DNA of 10,629 nt from Prevotellaceae bacterium UBA4336 (GCA_002394305.1 DGTM01000063.1:1-10629), one strand, 5' to 3'. Counted from the first letter of the stretch, positions 1 through 5,948 are shown. Program-made: numbers and translations. The notes: generated from the letters alone by a model not told the origin.

Positions 1-22
1 TTGCAGAAAAGTAAATAAGTAT

Positions 23-211
23 AACTTTCGGATGTAAAAGAGGAAGTAAAAATGGAAGTAAACTCGCTGACGCTCGTGGAAGTTATGTGCTACGCACAGG
101 ACGATAGCTTTGGCATCCCCGTTGTATCGTCCAGCACGCAGTGCTTTACTTCCTGCGCTGAAAGCGCATAAATTCCTATTTAACTCCATTTTATAACTTC
201 CGAAACTTAAA
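23..211. repeat. 189-bp hairpin-rich palindromic element, copy A
   Basis: This is the first of two copies; the second is at 473-661, offset exactly 450 bases and of equal length. The outer ends form an imperfect inverted repeat (AACTTTCGG at 23-31 against CCGAAACTT at 200-208). Inside are nested stems: TGTGC/GCACA (86-90/94-98), GGACGATA/TATCGTCC (99-106/125-132), AGCAC/GTGCT (133-137/141-145) and TGCGCT/AGCGCA around GAA (154-159/163-168). It encodes no credible protein. By organisation it is a non-autonomous palindromic element of the MITE or REP type; that is inference, because no transposase is present. The surrounding DNA is much more AT-rich than the genes. Confidence 0.75.
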
Positions 212-295
212 GCACGAAATAAACGAAAAAGGCTGTGTCTTTAGTGCCTGACACATTAGAGCATTTCGTGTCTTTCGATGTTTATATGACTTGAC

Positions 296-438
296 ACAAA
301 AAGAAATACCGCGTTTCCTTTTGTTTTTCGCTCGCTTATTCGAACCTTTGAGATAAACCTCGAAAGTACTCTCGCTCGGAAAAACAAAAAGAAATACTCC
401 TTTTCCTTTTGTTTTTCGCTCGCTTATTCGTACCTTTG
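296..438 (+). repeat. 55-bp direct repeat (promoter duplication), 88-bp period
   Basis: Positions 296-350 and 384-438 match at about 51 of 55 bases, with an unrelated 33-bp spacer between them. Each unit runs from an A-rich stretch through a T-rich block to the end of a CCTTTG. The right-hand unit carries a full Bacteroidetes -7 box (TACCTTTG, 431-438). The left-hand unit has GAACCTTTG at the same place, so it lacks the TA of the box and is probably inactive or weak. The arrangement suggests a tandem duplication of a promoter followed by decay of one copy. Confidence 0.75.
408..438 (+). promoter_or_regulatory. Bacteroidetes-type promoter for metY
   Basis: TTTG (408-411), 19 nt, then TACCTTTG (431-438) matches the primary sigma factor consensus of Bacteroidetes (TTTG, N19-21, TAnnTTTG). 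Transcription should start around 445, giving a 5' leader of roughly 230 nt before the metY ATG at 679. Most of that leader is repeat copy B. I see no better promoter between copy B and the ATG. Confidence 0.65.
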
Positions 439-472
439 CACTCTGGTACAGAAGAAACAACATTACATACTC

Positions 473-661
473 AACTTTCGGAAGTTAAATTGGAAGTTAA
501 ATTGGAAGTAAACTCGCTTCGCTCATGGAAGTTATAAAAGGACAATACAATATGGAAGACTGGCTTCCAAAGCTATCGTCCAGCCAACTTGTTGGCTTAA
601 CTCCCTGCGCGAAGCGCATAAATTCTTATTTAACTCCATTTTATAACTCCCGAAACTTAAA
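473..661. repeat. 189-bp hairpin-rich palindromic element, copy B (metY leader)
   Basis: This is the second copy of the element at 23-211. The ends and the last ~50 bases are nearly identical to copy A, while the middle has diverged. Stems are kept despite base changes: AGCCAAC/GTTGGCT (582-588/591-597) replaces AGCAC/GTGCT of copy A, and TGCGC-GAA-GCGCA (606-618) replaces TGCGCT-GAA-AGCGCA. GGACAATA/TATCGTCC (540-547/574-581) pairs with one mismatch. A stem found only here is TGGAAG/CTTCCA (553-558/564-569). It ends 17 bp before the metY start and would be transcribed as the metY leader. Confidence 0.75.
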
Positions 662-678
662 TACATATTTTATATATT

Positions 679-2067
679 ATGAAAAAGAGAAACCTTGAGA
701 CCATCTGCATCCACGGCGGATGGAAGCCCGGGAAGGGCCAGCCACAGCAGCTTCCCATCTACCAGAGTACGACATACCGCTACGAGACGAGCGAACAGAT
801 GGCACGCCTGTTCGACCTGAAGGACGAAGGCTACTTCTACACACGCCTGGCTAACCCGACGAACGATGCCGTGGCCCGGAAGATCGCGGCCCTGGAGGGC
901 GGCGTGGGCGCTGTGCTGACCAGCAGCGGACAGGCAGCTAACTTCTACGCCATCTTCAACATCTGTCAGGCCGGCGACCATTTCATCACGTCCAACACCA
1001 TCTATGGCGGCACGTTCAACCTCTTCGGCGTGACCCTGAAGAAGCTGGGCATCGAGTGTACTTTTGTTGACCCCGACTGGGACGACGAGCGCATCGAAGC
1101 CTGCTTCCGCCCGAACACGAAGTGCTTCTTCGGCGAGACCATATCGAACCCCGGCGGCAACGTGTTCGACATAGAGCGCTTTGCGAAGATGGCGCACCGC
1201 CACGGTGTACCCCTCATCGTGGACAACACCTTTGCCACACCTATCAACTGCCGTCCCTTCGAATGGGGCTGCGACATCGTGACGCACTCCACGACGAAGT
1301 ACATGGACGGCCACGCCACGCAGGTGGGCGGTGCCGTGGTCGACAGCGGCAACTTCGATTGGGAAACATGTACGCACAGACCCACCCCCAACCCCTCCCT
1401 TGCAGGGAGGGGAGAAGATAGCTCTACAACAGAAATGGTAACCACTCCTCTCCCTACAAGGGAGAGGTTGGGAGAGGGTCGGTTCCCCGGCCTCTGCACG
1501 CCCGATGAGAGCTACCACGGGCTGACCTACACGAAGGCTTTCGGCAAGATGGCCTACACGACGAAGCTTGTGGCACAGCTGATGCGCGACCTGGGCAGTA
1601 TTCCGGCACCGCAGAACTCCTTCCTGCTCAACCTCGGGCTGGAGACGCTGCACCTGCGCATGGCCCGCCATTGCGAGAACGCACAGAAGGTGGCCGAGTG
1701 GCTGGAGAAGAACCCGAAGGTGAGCTGGGTGAACTATGCCGGCCTGCCCTCAAACAAATACTACGCCCTGGCTCAGAAGTACATGCCGAATGGCACTTGC
1801 GGCGTGATAGCCTTCGGGCTGAAGGGCACGAAGGAGGAGGCCATCCGCTTCATGGACAGCCTGGAGTTCATCAGCATCGTGACACATGTGGCCGACGCGA
1901 GGACCTGTGTGCTCCACCCCGCCAGCCACACCCACCGGCAGCTCAGCGACGAGCAGCTCCGCGAGGCAGGCGTTGCTCCCGACCTGGTCCGCCTCAGCGT
2001 CGGCATAGAGAACGTGGAGGACATCATCGCCGACCTGGAACAGGCGATGAAGAACATCGAAGGTTAA
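679..2067 (+). CDS. metY: O-acetylhomoserine sulfhydrylase (O-acetylhomoserine aminocarboxypropyltransferase)
   Basis: A PLP enzyme of the Cys/Met metabolism family that makes homocysteine from O-acetyl-L-homoserine and sulfide in the cytoplasm; it may also act as a cysteine synthase. Visible family features are IHGGW near the N-terminus, YTRLANPT (54-61, PLP phosphate contacts), SSGQAA (82-87), D182 in VDNTFATP (pyridine nitrogen), and K207 in HSTTKYMDGHA, the Schiff-base lysine. SVGIEN near the C-terminus is also typical. It has 462 residues against roughly 428 expected. The excess is a 34-codon palindromic repeat inserted in frame around residues 234-267, between NFDWE and FPGLCTPDESYHG. 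Both sides of the insert read as intact family sequence, so the enzyme is probably made, but whether it is active is not known. The start MKKRNLETICIHGG fits the family. The leader is long and structured. Confidence 0.93.
   Translation: MKKRNLETICIHGGWKPGKGQPQQLPIYQSTTYRYETSEQMARLFDLKDEGYFYTRLANPTNDAVARKIAALEGGVGAVLTSSGQAANFYAIFNICQAGDHFITSNTIYGGTFNLFGVTLKKLGIECTFVDPDWDDERIEACFRPNTKCFFGETISNPGGNVFDIERFAKMAHRHGVPLIVDNTFATPINCRPFEWGCDIVTHSTTKYMDGHATQVGGAVVDSGNFDWETCTHRPTPNPSLAGRGEDSSTTEMVTTPLPTRERLGEGRFPGLCTPDESYHGLTYTKAFGKMAYTTKLVAQLMRDLGSIPAPQNSFLLNLGLETLHLRMARHCENAQKVAEWLEKNPKVSWVNYAGLPSNKYYALAQKYMPNGTCGVIAFGLKGTKEEAIRFMDSLEFISIVTHVADARTCVLHPASHTHRQLSDEQLREAGVAPDLVRLSVGIENVEDIIADLEQAMKNIEG
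1379..1480. repeat. 102-bp palindromic element inserted in frame within metY
   Basis: Two 35-bp arms (1379-1413 and 1446-1480) are inverted copies of each other with about 30 of 35 positions matching, separated by 32 bp. Each arm is itself a hairpin: CCCCTCCCT-TGC-AGGGAGGGG (1392-1412) and CCTCTCCCT-ACA-AGGGAGAGG (1447-1467). In the metY frame it reads PTPNPSLAGRGE...PLPTRERLGEG. It is 34 codons with no stop in the host frame, and two minus-strand frames are also open through it. No clear target-site duplication is seen. It resembles in principle the Rickettsia palindromic elements, which are known to insert in frame into genes, but the sequence is unrelated as far as I can tell. Confidence 0.88.
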
Positions 2068-2082
2068 ATAGTCTTAATTGTT

Positions 2083-2113
2083 TTTGCCGTTTGCTCAGGA
2101 ATGCTTATCTTTG
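2083..2113 (+). promoter_or_regulatory. Bacteroidetes-type promoter for the lipoprotein-plsC-MetH activation domain unit
   Basis: TTTG (2083-2086), exactly 19 nt, then TATCTTTG (2106-2113). It lies just after the metY stop and 25 bp before the lipoprotein ATG at 2139. It implies that the three downstream genes are transcribed separately from metY. No hairpin with a T-tract separates metY from this promoter, so some read-through is possible. Confidence 0.65.
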
Positions 2114-2138
2114 CCTTGCTAAAGAGCTGAAAACTGCA

Positions 2139-2837
2139 ATGAACAAACAATTATACTTGTTAATGCTGGGGCTGCTGACTCTCTTTTCCTGCAGGAGTCA
2201 GTACGCCGTGACGGGTTCGTCGAGCGTAGATGAGCTTGAGGGGAAGATGCTGACGCTGAAGGTCTATGCCGACGGCGAGATGAAGAGCATCGACTCTACG
2301 CGCGTGGTACACGGCAAGTTCACCTTCGGCGGAGGCATGGACTCTACGATGCTTGCCAACCTCTTCCTCGGCGACCTGAGCCTGATGCCCATTGTCTTGG
2401 AGGAAGGCGAGGTGAGACTCAGCATCGGCGAGACACAGCAGACAGCCACCGGCACGCCGCTCAACGACACGCTCTCGGGCTTCATACAGCGCAAGACGCA
2501 GCTCGACGCGCAGATGGCCGAGCTGCCGCACCTCGAGGCACGGATGATAATGGACGGCACGAACCACGAGGACATCGCCTACGAGCTGGGCAAACAGTCG
2601 CAACTGCTGGAAGCCGAGAACGACAGGCTCATCACCCGCTTCATACGCGACAATTATAATAATGTACTGGGCCCCGGCATCTTCATGATACTGACCAGCA
2701 GCCTGCCCTACCCTGTCCTGACGCCGCAGATAGAGGAGATTATCACCAATGCCACGCCTTACTTCCTGGGGCATCCCTACGTCAAGGAGTACATCAAGAG
2801 AGCGGAGGAGAACAGGGAAAAGGAGAAAAACTACTGA
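2139..2837 (+). CDS. DUF4369-like lipoprotein of unknown function
   Basis: A 232-residue protein with a lipoprotein signal: short charged start (MNKQ), hydrophobic core, and lipobox LFSC with the lipidated Cys at residue 18. It should be anchored in the outer or inner membrane facing the periplasm. The next ~80 residues (VTGSSSVDELEGKMLTLKVYADGEMKSIDSTRVVHGKFTFGG) resemble the DUF4369 domain, which in Bacteroidetes often precedes a thioredoxin-like domain in thiol-disulfide exchange proteins. Here no CxxC motif or thioredoxin domain follows; the rest is mostly helical and charged, ending EENREKEKNY. Start 2139 was chosen because the signal peptide begins there and the promoter lies 25 bp upstream; the longer open frame that begins inside metY is not coding. 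It is followed after 4 bp by plsC. A specific role cannot be assigned. Confidence 0.82.
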   Translation: MNKQLYLLMLGLLTLFSCRSQYAVTGSSSVDELEGKMLTLKVYADGEMKSIDSTRVVHGKFTFGGGMDSTMLANLFLGDLSLMPIVLEEGEVRLSIGETQQTATGTPLNDTLSGFIQRKTQLDAQMAELPHLEARMIMDGTNHEDIAYELGKQSQLLEAENDRLITRFIRDNYNNVLGPGIFMILTSSLPYPVLTPQIEEIITNATPYFLGHPYVKEYIKRAEENREKEKNY

Positions 2838-2841
2838 CGCC

Positions 2842-3639
2842 ATGCACATTCTGTACCGACTCTATCAGCTCTGCGTCGCCGCGCCCCTGCTGTTGCTTGT
2901 GACGATTGTCACGATACTGATCACCATCGTGGGCTGCACTTTTGGCAAGGCACGCTTCTGGGGCTACTATCCGCCTATGGTGTGGAGCCGCCTGATGTGC
3001 TGGCTGATGCTGCTGCCCGTCAGGGTGGAGGGGCGCGAACTGCTCGACACGAAGCAGTCCTACGTCTACGTTGCCAACCACCAGGGCTCCTACGACATCT
3101 TCCTCATCTATGGTTTCCTGGGGCGCAGTTTCCGCTGGATGATGAAGAAGTCGCTCCGCAACATACCGCTGATAGGCAAAGCCAGCGAGAGCGCGGGGCA
3201 CATTTTTGTGGACAAGAGCGGGCCGAAGGCTATCCACAAGACCTACGAACAGGCACGCCAGGTGCTGAAGGACGGCGTCTCGCTGGTGGTTTTCCCCGAG
3301 GGGGCACGCACCTTCACGGGCCACATGGCGAAGTTCCGCCGCGGTGCCTTCCTGCTGGCCGACGAGCTGCAGCTGCCCGTGGTGCCCGTCACGATAGACG
3401 GCAGCTTCGACGTCCTGCCGCGCCAGCGCGGATTCTTCTTCCTCACATGGCATCCCCTGAAGCTCGTCATCCACGCACCCATCATGCCGGAGCAAGGGGC
3501 AGAAAGCAAGGAGCAAGGAAGCAAGGAGCAAGCCGAGAGGAACGAGGCTGTGCACCGCATCCTGGAGCAGAGCTACGACATCATCATGCGCGACCTGCCC
3601 GCCCGTCACCAGGGCTTCGTGCCCAATCCCGACCAATGA
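2842..3639 (+). CDS. plsC: 1-acyl-sn-glycerol-3-phosphate acyltransferase (PlsC family)
   Basis: A 265-residue membrane acyltransferase that most likely transfers a fatty acyl group to lysophosphatidic acid to give phosphatidic acid at the inner membrane. One strong N-terminal membrane segment spans about residues 10-32. The catalytic HX4D motif is NHQGSYD (H80, D85), followed by FPEGART (151-157), which binds the glycerol phosphate, and by VPVTI (181-185). The fold and length match the family (about 240-260 residues). A charged Glu/Lys/Gln-rich patch at 217-232 is encoded by AGCAAGG repeats and looks like a late insertion near the C-terminus. ATG at 2842 lies 4 bp after the lipoprotein stop, and the stop overlaps the next start (ATGA), so translation is probably coupled. 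A related lysophospholipid or ornithine-lipid acyltransferase role cannot be excluded. Confidence 0.88.
   Translation: MHILYRLYQLCVAAPLLLLVTIVTILITIVGCTFGKARFWGYYPPMVWSRLMCWLMLLPVRVEGRELLDTKQSYVYVANHQGSYDIFLIYGFLGRSFRWMMKKSLRNIPLIGKASESAGHIFVDKSGPKAIHKTYEQARQVLKDGVSLVVFPEGARTFTGHMAKFRRGAFLLADELQLPVVPVTIDGSFDVLPRQRGFFFLTWHPLKLVIHAPIMPEQGAESKEQGSKEQAERNEAVHRILEQSYDIIMRDLPARHQGFVPNPDQ
3491..3533 (+). repeat. AGCAAGG short tandem repeat inside plsC
   Basis: Five copies of AGCAAGG or AGCAAGC start at 3491, 3505, 3512, 3520 and 3527, at spacings of 14, 7, 8 and 7 bases. The irregular spacing keeps the reading frame overall and yields EQGAESKEQGSKEQ. Copy-number change by slippage could shift the frame and alter the PlsC C-terminus and the coupled downstream gene. 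Confidence 0.7.
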
Positions 3640-4523
3640 CACGCACCACGCACTTCACCATACCGGAGCTCCTGCCGCTGGTCAGCTGGGGCTACTTCTT
3701 TCATGCCTGGTCGCTCGGCACGAGCTTTGCATCCATAGCGCAGGTGCACGACTGTCCGGCATGCACGGCGGGCTGGATCCGGAGTTTCTCCGGAGAGCAG
3801 CAGAAGCAGGCACGGACGGCGCTGGGCCTGTGGCACGACGCTCAGGAGCAGCTGCGACGCTGGGCCGCAGAGGGGCGCACGGCCAGCTGCCGGGTGATGA
3901 TAGAACGTGCGTGGAGCGAGGACGAGGACATCGTGCTGCCCGACCTCAACGCCCGTCTGCCCCTCCTGCGCAGCCAGCAAATGGCGGCGGGAGAGCCGAG
4001 TCTCTGCCTGGCAGACTTCGTGGCGCCACGTCAGTCGGGCATCGACGACCGCATCGGCCTTTTCGCCAGCACCACGGAGCCCGACATGGAACAGTGCTTC
4101 GCCGACGACCCCTACCGTCACCTCTTGGCCCAGACCCTGGCCGACCGCCTGGCAGAAGCTGCCGCCGAACTGGCCCACATGAAGGTGCGGCGCGAGTGGT
4201 GGGGCTATGCTGCCGACGAACGGCTCACCATCCCGCAGATGCTTGCCGCCCAGTACCAGGGCATCCGCCCCGCCGTGGGCTACCCTTCCCTACCCGACCA
4301 GAGCCTCAACTTCCTGCTCTCCGAACTGCTCGACTTCCCGTCGCTGGGCATCCGCCTCACCGAGAACGGCGCCATGATGCCCCACGCCAGTACCAGCGGC
4401 CTCATGCTGGCACATCCCCAGGCACGCTACTTCAGCGTAGGGCCCATCGGCGAGGACCAGCTTCGCGACTATGCCCGCCGCCGCGGCATGGAGCCAGACG
4501 CCCTGCGCCGCTTCCTCGTCTGA
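3636..4523 (+). CDS. Free-standing cobalamin-dependent methionine synthase (MetH) activation domain
   Basis: A 295-residue protein that aligns by eye over its full length with the C-terminal AdoMet-binding reactivation domain of MetH (Met_synt_B12). That domain supplies AdoMet to remethylate cob(II)alamin after oxidation. Matches include FFHAWSL (21-27), CLADFVAP (124-131), LADRLAEAAAEL (168-179), VRREWWGYA (184-192), the AdoMet motif RxxxGY as RPAVGY (211-216), LTENGAMMPHASTSG (241-255), HPQARYFSVG (260-269) and DYARRRGM near the end. The catalytic homocysteine, folate and cobalamin domains are absent, so it must work in trans with a MetH core encoded elsewhere. Compared with my recollection of E. 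coli MetH, Asp946 is Ser17 and Glu1128 is Ala205, while Glu1097 (E174) and Arg1134 (R211) are kept. A CPAC motif (40-43) lies in a segment longer than in E. coli. Its start overlaps the plsC stop. Confidence 0.85.
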   Translation: MTRTTHFTIPELLPLVSWGYFFHAWSLGTSFASIAQVHDCPACTAGWIRSFSGEQQKQARTALGLWHDAQEQLRRWAAEGRTASCRVMIERAWSEDEDIVLPDLNARLPLLRSQQMAAGEPSLCLADFVAPRQSGIDDRIGLFASTTEPDMEQCFADDPYRHLLAQTLADRLAEAAAELAHMKVRREWWGYAADERLTIPQMLAAQYQGIRPAVGYPSLPDQSLNFLLSELLDFPSLGIRLTENGAMMPHASTSGLMLAHPQARYFSVGPIGEDQLRDYARRRGMEPDALRRFLV

Positions 4524-4585
4524 TGTCATTTCGTAAGCGTTTCAGCGCTTTCCTTGTCATTGTGTCAACTTTTGCACACGTCAGA

Positions 4586-4683
4586 AAGTGCCCTGGAAGG
4601 GCATTTCACACGGCGTTTCGGGCATCGTACCACGCCGTGCAGGAAATAAGAGCGTGCTGTGTTGACCAACGCGGCACGCTCTT
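4586..4683. other. Three consecutive hairpins downstream of the plsC-MetH domain unit
   Basis: Stems are TGCCC/GGGCA extended by AAG/TTT with one G-T wobble (4586-4606), CACGGCGT/ACGCCGTG (4609-4616/4632-4639, 15-nt loop), and AAGAGCGTGC/GCACGCTCTT (4648-4657/4674-4683), the last continuing inward with wobble pairs into a near-complete palindrome. No T-tract follows, so this is not a classical intrinsic terminator. It could protect the 3' end of the transcript, end it by another mechanism, or be a repeat element. Confidence 0.55.
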
Positions 4684-5109
4684 CCTGTTGAAACACCGCA
4701 CCGCGACTGCCGATTCAGCAGACGAAAAAGTGTGCAAAAACGAGCAAAAAGCACTCATTCTGCAAGGTTTAGTTTGCATTTCGGCAGCAATTATCGGGCG
4801 ACAGGAAACAGAGAGGAATCGGTAAACACCTGTAACAGAAGGCACTCCAAAACACCTTTCGATTTAAGGCCCTGTTTTTGTCTCATGGCCGAAAAGCGAG
4901 GCTGAAGCCATTTCAGGCGATTCTGGAGGGAAGGCGAAAATTCGGGGTGTAAGCGATTCAAGCGATATACTGACAAATTGTCAACAGCATTTTTATTCTG
5001 TCTGCAGAAGATATTTATACCTTTCCAGCGCAGTCACAAGGCATATTTGCAGGACTTTTGTTCTACAAAGCAGCGAGAAACAGAAAAATTCTCTTTAATT
5101 TTACATTTC

Positions 5110-5141
5110 CTTGGCTATTTTCTTCTATTGTCGTAACTTTG
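5110..5141 (+). promoter_or_regulatory. Bacteroidetes-type promoter for the secreted-protein block
   Basis: CTTG (5110-5113), 20 nt, then TAACTTTG (5134-5141). The start of transcription would be near 5148, giving a short leader of about 17-23 nt before the ATG at 5165 or 5171. The -33 box departs from TTTG in its first base. Confidence 0.6.
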
Positions 5142-5164
5142 CACCCGGATAAACATTACAGACA

Positions 5165-5836
5165 ATGCCTATGAAAAAGCTGTTTACATTATTATTATTA
5201 GGACTGACCTGCGCTTTCACCGCAAAGGCACAGGACGACTTCCCCCTGCAGTTCGCCTACAGCGACGGGACAATCATCCCCGACGGCACCGTCCTGACCC
5301 TGGACGATGCGGAGGAAGACATCTTCGGAGACGTGCAGATTCCCTCCGGCCTGTTCGTCAAGAACACGTCGGGGAGCGAGGTGCGGGGCGGCGCGACATA
5401 CGTCATTAGGTCCATCCCGGGCGGAACCTTCCAGACATGCTTCCCGTCGAACTGCACGCAGCAGACGCGGCCGGGCGAGTACACCACGCAGAGCGACGTC
5501 CTCGCCGCAGGCGAACTGAAGAACATGCAGACGGAGTGGTTCCCGGGAGACAAGGAGGGGACGGCCGTCGTCACCTATCAGCTGCTCACATTCAAGCAGA
5601 ACGTCATCACAAAGAAATGGAACAAAGACAAGGAAGGGCCGACGGTTACGCTCTCCTTCGTCTACGGCACAAGCGACGGCATCGCTTCCATCCAAGGCTC
5701 AAAAGGCAAAATACAGGATGAAAGCTACCTGGACATGCTGGGCCGGACCGTCCGCATGCCCCGCCAGGGGCTCTACGTCAAGAGGACCGTCCTCAGCGAC
5801 GGGACGGTCGTCACAAGGAAAGTCGCCGCAAAATGA
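5165..5836 (+). CDS. Secreted protein of unknown function with Bacteroidetes C-terminal tail
   Basis: A 223-residue exported protein. A clear signal peptide (KK, then LFTLLLLGLTCAFTA) is likely cleaved after AKA at residue 22. The mature part is rich in short hydrophobic/Thr/Gly stretches and looks all-beta, with a CFPSNC cysteine pair that could form a disulfide. The last 35 residues (YLDMLGRTVRMPRQGLYVK...VVTRKVAAK) match the pattern of the C-terminal tail used by many Bacteroidetes surface proteins, and a similar tail ends the next gene. M3 at 5171 (MKKLF) is an equally plausible start. The promoter lies immediately upstream. No enzyme motif is visible, and I know similar small proteins in Bacteroidales only as uncharacterised. 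A role at the cell surface alongside the large downstream protein is inference. Confidence 0.8.
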   Translation: MPMKKLFTLLLLGLTCAFTAKAQDDFPLQFAYSDGTIIPDGTVLTLDDAEEDIFGDVQIPSGLFVKNTSGSEVRGGATYVIRSIPGGTFQTCFPSNCTQQTRPGEYTTQSDVLAAGELKNMQTEWFPGDKEGTAVVTYQLLTFKQNVITKKWNKDKEGPTVTLSFVYGTSDGIASIQGSKGKIQDESYLDMLGRTVRMPRQGLYVKRTVLSDGTVVTRKVAAK

Positions 5837-5870
5837 TTCACTCCGAAGACAAGAATCTTCTTTTCCGAAC

Positions 5871-5948
5871 AACGGATTTAACGGATTAAGCGGATGCTTT
5901 TCCCTGCGAAAGAGGGGGTCATCATCCGCCGAATCAATCAAGTCCGTT
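5871..5948. repeat. 78-bp palindromic element between the two secreted-protein genes
   Basis: The 26-nt arms 5871-5896 and 5923-5948 are imperfect inverted copies (about 20 of 26 match), ending in the perfect stem GCGGATG/CATCCGC (5890-5896/5923-5929) around a 26-nt loop. The left arm also contains AACGGATT twice with slight change, so it is internally repetitive. It lies 34 bp after one stop codon and 54 bp before the next start. In RNA it would fold and could attenuate or stabilise the message linking the two genes. Its sequence is unrelated to the elements at 23-211 or in metY. Confidence 0.65.

Larger units (their letters stand above)
4524..5164. other. 641-bp non-coding region between the MetH-domain gene and the secreted-protein block
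   Basis: No convincing gene on either strand: frames here are short, start in unlikely places and resemble no family I know. The left third holds a hairpin cluster (4586-4683). Farther right are two AAGCGAT direct repeats 9 bp apart (4951-4957, 4960-4966) and the perfect palindrome TGACAAATTGTCA (4971-4983), a possible protein-binding site. The right end is AT-rich and carries the promoter for the 5165 gene. A small RNA or a decayed repeat remains possible. Confidence 0.6.

Noticed and set aside
191..463. 90-codon open frame on the minus strand in the left non-coding region
   Set aside because: It reads through the direct repeat and the promoter, has low-complexity Lys/Phe-rich sequence, no recognisable family and no upstream promoter.
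445..678. AdoMet riboswitch in the metY leader
   Set aside because: None of the conserved core sequences of the SAM riboswitch classes I know are visible; the hairpins belong to the 189-bp repeat, which also occurs as copy A away from any start codon.
1379..1480. Insertion sequence or group I/II intron in metY
   Set aside because: It is only 102 bp, encodes no enzyme and has no intron core; it keeps the frame exactly, so removal from RNA is not needed.
670..1671. 333-codon minus-strand open frame opposite metY
   Set aside because: A shadow of the GC-rich metY gene; the translation is Val/Ala/Arg/His-rich with no known motif, and metY itself is unambiguous.
1671..2138. Upstream extension of the lipoprotein frame into metY
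   Set aside because: The added residues are Arg/Gly/His-rich shadow sequence; the lipoprotein signal and the promoter place the true start at 2139.
3761..4825. 354-codon plus-strand frame overlapping the MetH-domain gene
   Set aside because: Arg/Pro-rich out-of-frame translation of the activation-domain gene that then runs into non-coding DNA; no signal or family match.
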